Positions 32,161-45,674 of a DNA stretch of 64,000 nucleotides are shown piece by piece. Origin of the DNA: Cenococcum geophilum 1.58. Lineage: Eukaryota > Ascomycota > Dothideomycetes > Gloniales > Gloniaceae. The position numbers were made by a program, and so were the translations under genes. The stretch covers positions 620,001 to 684,000 of the forward strand of contig KV748188.1 of assembly GCA_001692895.1 (NCBI GenBank), written 5' to 3'. How positions within the stretch are numbered: the stretch's first letter is position 1; each line of letters opens with the position of its first letter. Below the pieces are notes generated by a model. It was not told the origin of the DNA. It did not search any database and worked only from the letters and a program-made list of their open reading frames with translations.

Positions 32161-33905
32161 TCAGAACAGAGCACCGGGGAGAGCATCTTTCTCCGAAAAC
32201 TCCTTGTCCAAATCCCACACCGCCTCAATCGTCCACATACGGCAGCCCTTCGGCTGGCTCGTACCCAGAAAAGTAAAATTTGGGTCCGCGCTCGTTCGAA
32301 TTAACCACTGTAAGCATAAGTAGGTCCATTGTGCTGCGGCATTGTGTTAGGGTTTCTGTGCTAGTGGAGAGGAGGAGAGACTCACCGCATAATGCCCTCA
32401 TCCCACCTACTCACGCCACCTGGCTCCGGCAAGCACCACTCATTGATCAGAATCCTCGCGCCCTCCTTAAGCGCCGGGATCTGGCTGCGTAGGGTTTGCA
32501 CGCCATACTCGTCGCTCCGGCCATGGGAAATCCAGCGGAAGAGATAGATGTCTGCGCCGCGGACGGGCTGGGGTGTGAAGAAGTCATACGGCATGAAGGA
32601 GACGCGGGAGCGGAGCTCTTCGGGGATCCCGGCTTCGGCTCCAGTGATCACGCGGGCTAGGTCTTGGTTTATGAATTTGAGGGATTGGTGCGCTCTTGCG
32701 GGGACAAAGGAGGTGAAACCGATGCCAGGGCCGACCCAGAAATATGATTAGCAGTTGATCTCCTAGGCCTGTAAAACATTATGAATGATACAAATAGGTC
32801 GTGAGGTGAAGTTGGGATAATCAGTCAGGATGTTGAAATAATGGCTGAGTGTGAGTCCGTGCAAAGTTATGTGTGCTCCTGTAGTGAACTCAGACCAATA
32901 CATGTGAGACCAAAAATGGGATCCGAAGTTACATCCACAACCGTCCCCTCCCTAATCCTGCCCCATGGATAATGCTCCGCCAAGAAGTCAACTTCATACC
33001 TTACACCCTCACTAAAACTCTTCGTGCTAATTCCAAACCGTTTTAGCCGCTCCGGATCACTTCCCAACATCTCAACCCAGTGCTTATCGGTATTAAACGC
33101 GACCTAAATAACAGTATGCAGCGGGTCCTTGCTGCCTGGCCACTTATCCACCGCGTCTACCGTGCACAAGGCCGGCTTACCCAGGTCTTTAAGGTGCACT
33201 CCGATCCAGGACTGAATTTGGATGTCCTCTGCAATCAGGCGTGAGGCCGCCGTGTGTGCAATCGTGCCTTTTATGGGCTCGTGAAAGATGCGATTCGTCA
33301 TTGCACGGCGACATATGCGGCGGGGGTTGCGTTCGTCAAGGCTGGTGCGTGTGGAAAATTCTGAGTATGTGATGGTGCTGTCGGCGGCGAAGGCGGAGGC
33401 AATCTTGAAGTGGTAGATGGCGAGGAAGGAGATGTTGTGGTTGCCCTATCAAGGGGTGGGATGAGTTGTACATCTAGCTTCGGCATGAAGACCTGTAAAA
33501 TGAATATATATCAAAAAGGGTCATTGAATTTAAATAGCTCCTTAGAACACCCATATTTCCTTCTCTTTCAAGTGCTGAGATACCTTCTCTCATAGTGTAA
33601 TCAGAAATTCCATTAGCGAAAATGTCCACTTACATCCCACGTTAAATATCTCACTAAATCAGTTGGTCCCGCTATCAAATCCCTGAGTTCTTTTGTCAGA
33701 TCAAGCAACTCAATCCTGATCTTTTGCACATCCTCGTCCCCCCTCGCAATGACCAGTTCTACCGGCGCATTGGCGTCAAAAGAGGGCAGAGGAAGGCCTT
33801 TAGCATCCAGATAGAATTAATCTGGGCAGTCTTTTGCGCGATGAGCGTCGACAATTCTGTCAAGCGGGTTGATGAGGTTGAGGCTGGAACCGGTGCCGTG
33901 GACAT
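32161..33905 (-). pseudogene. SAM-dependent O-methyltransferase pseudogene
   Basis: Pieces of one fungal O-methyltransferase (plant-caffeate/sterigmatocystin OMT class) lie in order on the minus strand. They are an N-terminal helix (RLTELSTLIAQKTAQI, ATG 33905) and, after a one-base frame change, LDAKGLPLPSFDANAPVE to LVRYLTWD. An intron with a late acceptor leads to FLAIYHFKIASAF and the winged-helix part MTNRIFHEPIKG. An in-frame TAG (about 33112) precedes the block RLKRFGISTKSFSEGVRYEVDFL. The SAM-binding glycine loop after GTVVDV is destroyed (TSDPIF). The catalytic-domain region YLFRWISHGRSDEYGVQ and INEWCLPEPG survive, followed by a frame-changed C-terminus. Several independent lesions make a sequencing artefact unlikely. 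Such enzymes usually sit in secondary-metabolite clusters, but none is visible here. Confidence 0.85.
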
Positions 33906-34884
33906 GGTGTCAATCTCGTATGGTATTGGCAGAAGCGGGAGGCTGCACCTGCGTAACCAGGCGCTTGGACTTCCTGTATATGAATGACTAGGATGTCCAC
34001 GTACCCCCTACCAACAAAATCAGCCTTGAGAAATTGGTGTTGTTGTACATACAACGACACTGTAATGACATTACTCACGTAGCCTCCACAAGGAATAAAA
34101 CTGACTCGGTGATAGGCAATTCTTGCACTAAATGACAGCAACATCTCCTGGCACAGGAGAAAGCCGATCACAAGAGTTAGAAGAGGGTCCGGTATTTATT
34201 TGGACGACTAGAATGTCTAATGATTCGACGCAATTGTAGCTGAGCTACAACAATCTGAGTGATCCAATTGGCTTGCTACGTCTAGATATAGCAGCAGCCT
34301 AATTCTACGCTCTGCCGTGTGTACCAGTATAAAGCAGCGGAGACTGTTCGTCACTCGGCGAGATTTCTTAGGACTTTGGTCACCCGAAATTTGGATGATG
34401 AGATATTTGTTCTATATGGAAGTGCGTGAGCCGTTTTCCTCCGCCAAACGAAAGTCGAGCCGAATTATGTTAAAGAGGAAAAGACTGTCTCTTATCATAT
34501 CTTATTTAAGAACTGCTACTTGCCCGAGATAATGAACAGGAAAGCGTTAGCTGGCCCAAAGAATGGGGGGTGTACGGTGCATCTATAGTAATGTACAATC
34601 GCTTCAGAATTATTGAGTGCTGTTTGAAAGTTCTCGGGCTCAAAATAAACATCATATGGAAACGACTGAACAGCTTATACTGACTGTGTCTCCAGATGGG
34701 CGGTACGAATTCTGCCTCATTAGGGTCTCTATAAGTGAGATGCATCTTCAAAGGAGAGAAAATAAAATGGGTCGTAGGATACTCGTTTCCATAGATCCTT
34801 TCTATATGGTTAACCTAATATAGGTTAGACACGGGAGTGTATGGATTTTACTTTATAACCAGTCTCACCCTACATCATCACTAT
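33906..34884. other. Intergenic, about 1 kb
   Basis: Upstream of the methyltransferase relic and 3' of the next gene. No recognisable feature. Confidence 0.5.
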
Positions 34885-35700
34885 TCACTCCCACTCCATG
34901 GCATCCTCCACGGCCTCCCATGGCGCATCCTCCATTTCCTCATCATCTAACTCATACTCAACATGGCGTTTGGCTCTTTTAACCCCACTCTTCCCATTCG
35001 ATCCCACTACGACTCCAGTATCAGCAGCTTCACAGAGTTCGACAATCTTCCTTGCCTTATCAAGCCCATCAAGAATAGTCCTGAGCATGACGGGCAGTTC
35101 TAGCTCCTGCAAAGCGCTCTTGCTTACTCCATTATGTCCATCACAGCCATTATCTTCAACTTGTTCGTCGGCGTCTTTCCAGCGGTTCCGGTATTCCTTC
35201 GCTTGGCCAAGATGAATTCGCACATCCTGTTGGCCGAGCGCTTCGTGCAAGGGACAGTCAGGTTGATCAAGTGTGAATAGGCGATTCTCATGGAAACGGT
35301 GGGAACTGAAGGTTGAGACGGACGCTGAAGGAGTAGAGGACTTGCCTCCTGTAAGGTCACCTCGTGAAACGCGGACACCGCATATTTCCAAACATAGCAC
35401 AATGTATCTTTCAAGCAACACATAGAATTCGAAAAAATCAAGCTTGAACATTGTTTGTACTATATCGCCATCTTTTCCGGTGTTGTATGCAAGAATGGTG
35501 CTGTGGTGTTGGGCTGATTTGCTGTCGGCATCGTTGCATTTTAAGACGTCAATTGCGCGTTTCCAGGAGCAGCACAGCGCCTCCGCCTTCCAGTATAAGC
35601 GGCGAAGAAGGCGGAAGGCTTTATCTTTGTCGTCAACAAGTTGTTCAGCGCGCGTACGGCTTGAGCGTCGTTGGGCCCACTTGGATTCTGCCAGGGTCAT
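34885..35700 (-). CDS. Uncharacterised protein, 271 residues
   Basis: A single open frame without introns. The N-terminal half is helical with many aromatic and cysteine residues (AFRLLRRLYWKAEALCCSWKRA, FYVLLERYIVLCLEICGV). The middle has CPLHEALGQQDVRIHLGQAKEYRNRWKDADE and a leucine-rich helix (LPVMLRTILDGLDKARKIVELCEAADTG). Near the end are a short basic KRAKR motif, possibly nuclear, and a strongly acidic tail (ELDDEEMEDAPWEAVEDAMEWE). The composition looks like a real protein. I do not recognise the family and give no function. Confidence 0.6.
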   Translation of the reverse strand: MTLAESKWAQRRSSRTRAEQLVDDKDKAFRLLRRLYWKAEALCCSWKRAIDVLKCNDADSKSAQHHSTILAYNTGKDGDIVQTMFKLDFFEFYVLLERYIVLCLEICGVRVSRGDLTGGKSSTPSASVSTFSSHRFHENRLFTLDQPDCPLHEALGQQDVRIHLGQAKEYRNRWKDADEQVEDNGCDGHNGVSKSALQELELPVMLRTILDGLDKARKIVELCEAADTGVVVGSNGKSGVKRAKRHVEYELDDEEMEDAPWEAVEDAMEWE

Positions 35701-36176
35701 CGGTATTGCAAAGACGCGGGATCTGGAGGGAAGAGCTTGAGATGCAGGCTAAAGGACCCAGAGGCGAGGTTTAAACTTAGCATGACCAAGTTAAGCGCGC
35801 GGCGTAGAGATACTGTTTCGTCTGATATGCATGATAGATGATTTGGTGAAACATGGTTGGTGTGGCAGTGAATTCAGTCAGAGCCTGTTCCGAACAACGA
35901 CTGATATGGAGCAATGATAATATCTTTCCGTGTAATTCATCCAAAATTTATCCGCCAAGATAAACCGCTCCGATTTTTAATAGATGCTTACTTGCTCGAT
36001 ATACAGAAACTGTGCAAATCATAGCAAATTGAAGGACGGGTGACCGTCGAAACACTTCTCGTCGGCCCCGCGATATGGTCTGTGGAAGAAAACCCCCTTC
36101 ACCATATTGAGTCAATGCCTAACTATCTAATACCATTTTTGTGGGAACCACATCATTCCAGCTATCTTTTGTATAT
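35701..36176. other. Intergenic, no gene seen
   Basis: Upstream of the 271-residue gene and 3' of the F-box-like gene. Confidence 0.5.
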
Positions 36177-37046
36177 TCAATAATATAGCCAATTACGCCA
36201 GAACAAGTTACAAGCTCTATGTTCTTCCTTAGCAATCGATTTCCTCTCATTCGTTATCCGTATGCCTTGTTCATCTTTCTGCCATTCGTCCCTCGTCTGC
36301 TCTGCTTTGAAAACGATCATGGATTTCCCTTCTGCATCTCGTTGCTGTACCCAGATTTCTAAGACTACTTCTTTCATATCATCTCCTTGCCTGAACCTAA
36401 GTAGCTCTGGGCTAAGGAACCAGGATTTCCATGGACCCGTGGCGGATGTTGGTGTCTGCATACCAATCCCTCTAAGCTGCGGTAATTTCTTTTGAATGTA
36501 CCCCAGCGCATTGCTAAGGTCATCGGTCATACCTAGTCCGAATAGAAATGGTGTTGTCAGACTGAGGCGGCGAATGGCGCTAAGCTGCTCGCTTTTCAGC
36601 TTTTTGATGAATGGCTTTGAATCTTCATATCTCAGCTGGAGCACGGGCTCGGAGTATATCATAAATCGAGTTTCGCTGTAGACGAGTCGACATGTCAAGA
36701 AGAAAGCTAGAGGGTTCAAAAGCTGCCTCTCTGGAACCCTATGGTTGCAGCGCTTGCCGTTAAATATGGACCAGATAGGATATGCGCAGAGAAAAGGAGA
36801 ATCCTTTTGGGGTTCCATACAGGCACTAGCAATGAAGTATGTGCGCGTGCTACCGTATGAATCTTGGCGTTGATTGATATGAACAAGCAGAGATGAGAAA
36901 AGGTTATCGTAAATCATCAGACGAAGCTCTGCTGGAAGCTCTAGGAATTTCGAACGTGGGTGGTGCTGCGGTTCTTCCGCTTGATTGAGATTAGCAGAAG
37001 AGCTAGATGAATTGAGAAGCTCGCCAGGCATTATCGAAGGAGGCAC
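36177..37046 (-). CDS. F-box-like fungal protein, 289 residues
   Basis: A single exon. After a Ser-rich, disordered start, FLELPAELRLMIYDNLF matches the short F-box-like motif (LPxELRxxIY) that heads a very large fungal protein family. It is followed by family-typical features: a receptor-like segment RQLLNPLAFFLTCRLVYSETRFMIYSE and beta-rich parts further on. Members probably act as substrate adaptors of SCF ligases or as paralogous orphan proteins; most have not been studied. Two close ATG codons (residues 1 and 6) leave the exact start open. Confidence 0.68.
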   Translation of the reverse strand: MPPSIMPGELLNSSSSSANLNQAEEPQHHPRSKFLELPAELRLMIYDNLFSSLLVHINQRQDSYGSTRTYFIASACMEPQKDSPFLCAYPIWSIFNGKRCNHRVPERQLLNPLAFFLTCRLVYSETRFMIYSEPVLQLRYEDSKPFIKKLKSEQLSAIRRLSLTTPFLFGLGMTDDLSNALGYIQKKLPQLRGIGMQTPTSATGPWKSWFLSPELLRFRQGDDMKEVVLEIWVQQRDAEGKSMIVFKAEQTRDEWQKDEQGIRITNERKSIAKEEHRACNLFWRNWLYY

Positions 37047-38398
37047 TGAGGTAGCCAGGCCAGGCCTTTGGTTGCTAGCAACAACAACTTCGAAAAAATT
37101 TTCAAAGCCAGGAAGTTGAGAAGTTGTCGACCTGAATCGAAGTTCCTTACTACCATCGTAATACTGTCTGACGACCTAGATCGTCTATACGAACTATGTC
37201 TCAGTTGTCTCGTATCTTGAGCTCGTATGTCTCATCAAACGTCTCATTACCTGTTTCTCTTAACTATGACCTACTACATGACGACGTCGTCGTCATTGTA
37301 TTTGGGACCTACCTGATGTATATAAGAGAGCTTCTAGAGCCCTCTTTAATAAAAACAGAGTTCTCATTCCTGATCGTCCGTTCAACAGAAGTTGTTTCTT
37401 TCGACCTCGTTTGGGCGCTAGGAACATGTTTGTAGCTAGAATTTTAGTTAAACTTAGTTCGATCAGCACGTGCTTGGTTACGTATCTACTCCCTGATTTT
37501 AAATTCTACAATGGAGCGTCTAAGAGCTTATGGGCGTCGCTCCGAGCCGAAGCATGCGCATCACATTTCGACTTTCCTAGTCGAGGTCATTGTACGGACT
37601 GCATAGAGAAAGTAGTCACGCTATTATGGACCTTCTTTTATCTAACACTCCTAACCATGTCCATTACTCCGCCTCTAGCCAGCAAGTTCCTCAGGCTCTT
37701 CTGCCGGTTAAACACCCACTGGAGATTCGATTTTTTAACTATCGTAATCACAACTTCCGCGTACTAATATTCTGTTTTCCCGGTTAGTAAAACCACTAGT
37801 AATTTTGCAGATGAAGAGGAAATGGCCATTCTACGCATCCGACAAATGCTACAGCAAGGATATCTCTAGGATTCGAAGGCGTAGTGGTTTAATTGTTGCG
37901 ACAACATGCATATTTGAAGTGCGTTAGCCAGTCCGGGTAGGGTGACAGCTGCAGGCAAGGCTTGGGTTTGCTTTAGTGCGCGGCCTGGGGTTGTCATTGG
38001 ATCAAGCAGTTCGCCCAGCCACCTGCCCTAGCCGCCCGACAATTGCGTCAGGACGCCGCAAAGCCTCGGAGCAACTACCAAACAAACACTGTACATCGTT
38101 ACTTCTCTTTTCCATTGCTGTCTCTTCCTCCAAACTTCCGCTCACTCTTCTTGCCCTTTAATTCAGGGTGCGATTGCTTCGGCCTTGTTCTTGTCACTCT
38201 TTACACTTCTACATTCGAATTGCCAGCCTTGCCAGCTATCACCCCTCCATCTCTTAGCGCCGGAAGAGCCGGCCAAACGAGGCACAGGAACCAACGCGTA
38301 TGCCCATCAACACCTCTCCCATCACCTCGCACAGCTCCAATAGCAAACACCACGCAACCAACGCGCAAAGGCTCTGAAGCCTCGAAGCCTCACCTACA
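37047..38398. other. Intergenic, 1.35 kb
   Basis: Open frames up to 118 codons are present, but none has a recognisable domain or codon pattern. The last 300 bp are C-rich pyrimidine sequence, likely the promoter/5' UTR of the next gene. Confidence 0.45.
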
Positions 38399-39061
38399 AT
38401 GCCAGTTATACCACTACCTCACGATGCAGCCGCGCCGAAATTGTCCTCGCTGGTCCTCGCCCTTCGCAGCCTCATCCCGCATCTCTCCACCACACTATCG
38501 CGGCACAGCATCCTCACCGGACGAGCTTCCACATCTCCAGACCCTCTTAGCGATACCCTTGCTGTCGCGCCACGCGCAATTACCGGCATAATACCTACTT
38601 ACTACGACTTTGGAGGACCAAGTGCCGGCATCACCGTGGGCATCGTCCTCGGCAGCGTCGCTGGCTTCTTCCTTATCCTCTGGCTGTTTTATTCCCTTAC
38701 CAATGTCGGTGGCGCTGCAATCGCTGGAGAAGAAGAAGTCGTGGTGCGCCGCCGCCGCTCGCGCTCCCCACACTCCCGCCGCTCGAGACGCTCCACTCGT
38801 ACGGAAGTCCGCGAAATAAGTCGCTCGCCGCGACGTCGCGAGCACATTATTGTGGAAGAGAGGAGGGAGCGACCACGGAGCATTATCGTAGAAGAACGGC
38901 GAGTCCCAGGCGATGATATTGTAGAGGTGATCGAGGAGCATAGCGACATACGGCCACCACGCAGAGAGAGGAGTCGGAGGAATAGCGGATACAGGTCAGT
39001 AGATCCTGAAATTTACTCCGAAGATGATTATTCGCAGTATCCGTCGCGGAGGTATTCGTAG
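38399..39061 (+). CDS. Single-pass membrane protein with RS-like cytoplasmic tail
   Basis: 220 residues in one exon. One clear membrane helix (GITVGIVLGSVAGFFLILWLFYSL) at about residues 75-98 is preceded by a Ser/Thr/Pro/Leu-rich N-terminal region. The C-terminal tail is rich in Arg-Ser and Glu-Arg (VVVRRRRSRSPHSRRSRR, IIVEERRERPRSIIVEERR) and ends DDYSQYPSRRYS. The positive residues directly after the helix suggest a cytoplasmic tail. This Gly-rich helix plus RS/ER tail arrangement is common in Pezizomycotina proteins of unknown role. The start ATG was chosen because no earlier in-frame ATG gives a sensible sequence; an upstream intron cannot be excluded. Confidence 0.62.
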   Translation: MPVIPLPHDAAAPKLSSLVLALRSLIPHLSTTLSRHSILTGRASTSPDPLSDTLAVAPRAITGIIPTYYDFGGPSAGITVGIVLGSVAGFFLILWLFYSLTNVGGAAIAGEEEVVVRRRRSRSPHSRRSRRSTRTEVREISRSPRRREHIIVEERRERPRSIIVEERRVPGDDIVEVIEEHSDIRPPRRERSRRNSGYRSVDPEIYSEDDYSQYPSRRYS

Positions 39062-40398
39062 ATAATTTAGTTGGGTGAGGAGGTTTGGGAGTTTTTGTTT
39101 TATAATTGTAATTTTACTAAATGATCGTTTTCCCTGCAGGTATTAAATCCGCGGAAACGAGGTGTGAATATAGATATTGGTCATATAGCTATATCCACGC
39201 ACCCCACGAAGCAATTATTTCGAAACGAAGAATTGTGGATCATTACGCTCCAGCATTGCCCCCATCAAATCATCCGTGTTTTCGAAATGCCCTCTCTTTT
39301 TTAAGATTTATTTCTTGCCCGATACTGCCAGTATTCACGATATAGATATCCCTCTTTCTCGGACCAATTGGGGTTCTTTTGTACATTGATTTCGTGTTTT
39401 TACTAAGCTCTGGTGTTACGGTATTCGATGCGGATAAGGACGGGGAGCACGGTCTGGAAGCGGGGTCTTCTGGGCGGGGATTGGGTTAGACTAGGGGCAT
39501 TCACAAGTGAGAATGTCCTCTAGATGAGTAGTGGCACGAATATTTAGGATGGGATAGTGGGGTGCTGTGTGTCAAGATGTTGTATAGACAGGAGCTAAGT
39601 AGCGGCGAGGAAACCCACCTAAAGAGAGATAGTGCAATATCTTATATGGATTTACATACCCAAACTTTGACCGTAAGTGATTTTTTGTGTTTTGCCTTAC
39701 CATGCTTGTCTCAATGTGCCCTTGATAAAGGCATCCACATTCGTTTAGTCATTGTCTCATAAAATTTAGCAAGAGGCCGACTATAAAGTTGCAGAATTAG
39801 ATGACCTTCATAATTCTGTTAAGTATCTAAGGCCATTTATGAAGGCACAGCTTAGACACTAAATGTCTAGGGTTAGCCTCCACGGCTGCACAGGATGATG
39901 CACAGCGAGAAATGCGAACCGTCGGTCGTAGCATCCATAGTGACTGTAGTTAACCGCAATGATCTGTTTCTTATGATTGTTAACTTCTCAATAAAAACCG
40001 GCTAACTAGTCTACTGAATTCGGGGAGCTCAATGACTTTTCGCAAAAATGAAGAGAGTGATTGCGCATTATACGAATTTTTCTTTGAGCTCAAACCATAA
40101 GAAGTATGTTAGAAAAAGAAAGAACGTGGTTGGCCAAAGCATTTTCGGTTCGCAGTATGACGCCAATTTAGAAAGTGAGAAGCTTGGGCTTTCCCGCGGG
40201 GCACCGAGCTGACTCGTCCCCCGGCTCCTCTAGTCACAATTACAACACCACAATACATGCCCTCGACTATTTTACGCTATATCCGTCCTCACTTTGTATC
40301 GCACTCCTAAATCAGTAAACATAGGCCGCAACCACAAACCACACCGCCAGCAGCTCAAGCCGAGCAAGCCTTGGCGCAGCAAAGGAAAACGCGGCAAG
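39062..40398. other. Intergenic, 1.3 kb
   Basis: No gene recognised. It holds the sirtuin promoter and 5' UTR in its right part. Confidence 0.5.
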
Positions 40399-41780
<1,382 letters not shown>

Positions 41781-42311
41781 AATACTCTTGTTCCCACAAC
41801 AGTGTGCGTACGACGTATATTGAAAAACATCCACATGACAGGTCATTCATTGAGTCCTTGCTATACCATGAGTTGTAGATGAACATATGAATTCCTTCAT
41901 AGCTTAATATACGGGAAACATTTATATTTTCCTGAAGTACACCAAACCAATCATAAAGCAAAACTAGATTAACTAGACGCCTCAGCGGCGTGTGGGACAA
42001 AAACAAAGATACAAAGTTATATGATACATAATTATTCTTAAACCTGTTTATTCTCTTATCGATAAGGATTAGACTAATCGGAGAGGTTGGGTAAATACAA
42101 AATACCCAATCAATAATAATAGCGAATCTTTGATAGTCTCGTGAAATTTAATAGCAAAATGTCTTGCTGCATTACTCACCCTAAAAGGACCTAGAAAAAC
42201 AGGGCACAGTGGGGTTAGTCGACTTAGCATCTTCATCAGAGGCTCCTTACTAAAAAAGATTAGATTGGGTGCGTTTGTAGCTTACACCTTATATGAAGAA
42301 AACACAGCAGA
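41781..42311. other. Intergenic between convergent sirtuin and EI24-like genes
   Basis: AT-rich 3' flanks; no feature recognised. Confidence 0.5.
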
Positions 42312-43331
42312 TTATATTGGATCATCTACCGGGTCATCGGTATATTCTGGTCCTTCATGTGATTGCACTTCCTGTTGCCGTCGCTGTTTTTCTAAATCGG
42401 CGGCCCATAGAGCCGAGCCCGCAGCAGTTGTCAGTAAAAATAACATACTAAGTACAGGAATAAGCTGAAGCATTAGTGCTACGGTTCCGAACCTATATGG
42501 ATGGTTAGGCCATCATTGTTACTAATTTTGTCGCTCTGGCCTACCAGGTATATTGCCATCTTCTGTGCTTGACGAACGCATTCCTCTGCTTTCTGTCAAA
42601 TTCTCGGAGCTTGAAGTAACGCCAATGCTGTAGCGGACCGGCTCGATAGCCAGTTAAAACGAGGAACAGTGGCACACCCACGATCGGTATGAAATTCAAT
42701 GGCAGCAGAAGGATGAATTCAACGATCTGGCGAAGTGAAAATGGGCCATATACTGAGGATCGCGTAGGTCGGCCGAGCCGTTTGACAGGATTGTCGCCTT
42801 CTATAGCAACCGGCCTTCTCGTAGAGACAAGGTCCTCAAACCCCTTTTCCACAAGAATCGAGTCAAAGATGTCGAGCTGAGACTCGTCCTTTCAATGATG
42901 TCAGTAGTTGAAAATCTACCCAGAGCCAACGTAGGGCACAAAACCACAAAGAATGCCTCAAACAAAATGGCAACAATAGCTGCCCCTTCACCTAAGACAA
43001 GAAAGGTGCCGTTTAACCAGGCGCCAGCATAGTGGAAGATGGCGAGGAAAGCAACTTGTGGGAGGTAGGTCCAGAAGAAGAGGTTTCCCAAAACGAAGAT
43101 ACTGAGTAAAAAAGCAGGCAACAGGCGTGTTCGCAGCAGTGGGTATAGGAAGGGGTGAGCTACGAAGTAGAAGAGGCCCTGTTCAAACAGTGTCAGTGAG
43201 CTTGACGAGAGCAAGAGGTAAAGAAGCCTATGAGAAGATACCTTGAGCGGATAAAGGAACGATGCCGATACGACAGCCTTAGCTGGGAGTACAAATATCG
43301 TTTGAGTTGCTCCAGACGAAGGTGGCGCCAT
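42312..43331 (-). CDS. EI24-domain membrane protein, RRT8/outer-spore-wall-like
   Basis: Four exons (43331-43242, 43178-42945, 42888-42545, 42492-42312) give 282 residues. The protein starts TIFVLPAKAVVSASFLYPLK, then GLFYFVAHPFLYPLLRTRLLP and several membrane helices (PAFLLSIFVLGNLFFWTYLP, FLVLGEGAAIVAILFEAFF). Then come DESQLDIFDSILVEKGFEDL and PFSLRQIVEFILLLPLNFIP with FLVLTGYRAGPLQHWRYF. The last exon adds VALMLQLIPVLSMLFLLTTAAGS. The order and blocks are those of fungal EI24-like proteins related to yeast Rrt8/Lds proteins, which sit on lipid droplets and the spore wall. The second intron's donor (gttttg) is weak; gtggtt three bases earlier would drop one Val. Confidence 0.85.
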
Positions 43332-43956
43332 GCTGCACTCCGAGTCGTGCCTTTATCCTCGGGCAGCCAGACTGCCAAAACAGACTCTAGACGGCAGGTG
43401 GTGGATGACGTAACCTGGGTGGCACTCACCGCCTTGGAGGGCATGTGAGAACTATCTTAGCGTGAACACTAACCTCTTCCGCCGTCACCGGGCCAAGAGA
43501 CCCTTTGTTGGTTTAATTACTCGGATCTTGTGTCTTCTTCTGCGGCGGTAATAAGATAGCCTTATGAAGAGCATCTTCCCAGAATTTCTGCTCTTTAACT
43601 TGCTGGAGAGACATCAAGGTACTGATGAAATGCTCGTATCTAGTTACTCCCTCCAAAACGGCAAACCGGCACGGCCGTTATTCCCGTTGGAAATCCATTA
43701 ACTCTCTCGCAATTCGGCCGCGGATGAGGCCCGTTGCATGCATCGCACTAAGCTGCGCCCTTAGGGTGATTGCCGCTTGATTTGCTAATGACCAACAGCA
43801 CTTTCTCCGCGTTCGGGGACTCCAGAAAAATGACTTCGAGAGAACTCACATTGAAGGAACCATGTTTCAACAAATATTCTCCCCATAGGTATTCGGCCTA
43901 CAGATTCCGCTTTTTTCGCACTCTCCTTCCGTCGGACGACTTCAATCAAATCGACT
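43332..43956. promoter_or_regulatory. Divergent intergenic region of EI24-like and MFS genes
   Basis: 625 bp between the two starts. No specific motif is claimed. Confidence 0.4.
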
Positions 43957-45674
43957 ATGAGCTACCCTATCAGGAAAGAAATTGACGAGAAAGAGCCTGG
44001 AAGCGGGGTAGTAACTCCTGTTCTAGAGAAAGACCAAAAGGACTCAGAGGACAATGAAGAGATTACCGCCGAAGATGTTGAACAAGCAATTGGGCACGTG
44101 CCTAGGACAAGTGGAGGGAAAGAGGATAATAACACAGTCGGCTCCAGCAATGGAGTTTTAAGTCGAATCAGGTCAAACACACCCTCATGCAGGGATCCCG
44201 GGCCTCCACCCGATGGAGGCAAGGCTTGGATTCAAGCTGCCATGGCCCATCTTGTCATTTGCGAAACTTGGGGCCAAATAAGTTCATATGGTGTATTCCA
44301 GAGCTACTATTCCCTCAGTCTAGGCCACCCACCATCTGATATTTCTTGGGTTGGGTCTACCCAAATATTCCTCCTGTTCTTCATTGGAACGTTTTCTGGA
44401 CGCGCCACGGATGCTGGCCTTTTTCGTCCGGTATTCATTGCAGGGGTTTTCTTTCAGACATTGGGGATTTTCATGACGTCTCTCTCCACAAAATACTGGC
44501 AATTGTTCCTAGCCCAGGGTATCTGCACGGGGATAGGCAACGGTCTCCAATTTTGTCCAATGATGTCACTACTGTCCACATATTTCAGCAAGAAACGCTC
44601 TCTAGCAATAGGAATAGCGGCGTCTGGCTCGGCCACCGGAGGTCTGGTGAGTACCTTGACTTTGTTCATTTTCAGAGTTGGCATTAAGCAATCGAGCAAA
44701 CCCTCGAAGATCGAAGAATGGTAGGAACATCTGTACAACGTACCTTGACTTATTTGTGGAGGTATGCAAGGTGCCTTACCTATTCTAAGTGGTCTGCGCG
44801 ACTTGCTCGCTTACTTGCCTAACATCACTTCTGTCTGTATTATCCCAGTACTAACTGTTTCGTAGATTTACCCTGCAATAGCCACCCAGTTATTGTCGAA
44901 AGTCGGGTTTGGCTGGACTATGAGGACCATAGGTTTCGTCAGTCTTGCCCAAGGGCTCCTTACTATAGCAGTAATGAGAACTCGCCTGCCACCCCGCAAA
45001 GCTGGGCCACTAGTTGAGTGGGCTGCTTTGAAAGAAGTCACATATGTGCTATATTGTCTTGGCATGTTTCTGAACTTCTGGGGTTTATACTTTGCATTTT
45101 ACTACGTGAGATCATTAATAGGTAATCGCCTGCATGTGCTCACTCACTGACAAGTTATCAGGTTGGCGCATTTGGAAGGGATATCATCGGACTAACCAAT
45201 AAGCACTCCATCTACCTACTCATGATCATGAATGGTGTTGGGTATGTTGGTCGGTTAGTCCCAAACTTTTTCGCCGATCGAACATTTGGACCCTTGAATA
45301 CTATCATCCCCTTCGCTTTCGTCTCGGGCATCATGCTTTTTTCCTGGTCCGGAGTGAACTCCCGTGGGGGACTGTATGCCTTTTCCATTATCTACGGTCT
45401 CTTCGCAGCGGGAATTCAAAGCATGTTTCCTGCAACACTTTCAAGCTTGACTACAGATCTAAGCAAAGCCGGAGTACGCATGGGCATGGGTTTCTCCATA
45501 GTCTCGGTTGCTTGCCTTACCGGCCCACCTCTCGCTGGTGCTCTTCTCCAATCGAACCATGGAAACTATTTGCATGCTCAAATGTGGGCTGGCACTGTTC
45601 TGATTTGCGGAGGGTTGACACTATTGGCCGCGAGACTCGCCAAAACAGGCTGGAAGTTGTGGGTAAAGATCTAG
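43957..45674 (+). CDS. MFS monocarboxylate-type transporter (MCT/MCH family)
   Basis: Exons 43957-44646, 44866-45105 and 45162-45674 give 480 residues. A soluble N-terminus of about 85 residues leads to the family motif PPPDGGKAWIQAAMAHLVICETWG, the opening of TM1 in MCT/SLC16-like fungal transporters. About twelve membrane helices follow, with GVFQSYYSLSLGHPPSDISWVGS and LAQGICTGIGNGLQFCPMMSLLSTYFSKKRSLAIGIAASGSATGGL in the first half, and VGYVGRLVPNFFADRTFGPLN (the cytoplasmic loop motif) in the second. Fungal members move monocarboxylates or unknown metabolites. The middle intron is 219 bp, longer than its neighbours; its tactaac branch is near the 3' end. The reading frame looks intact. 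Confidence 0.9.

Noticed and set aside
37411-37767. 118-codon open frame upstream of the RS-tail membrane protein
   Set aside because: No domain, no homologous motif recognised, and no good splice or start context.
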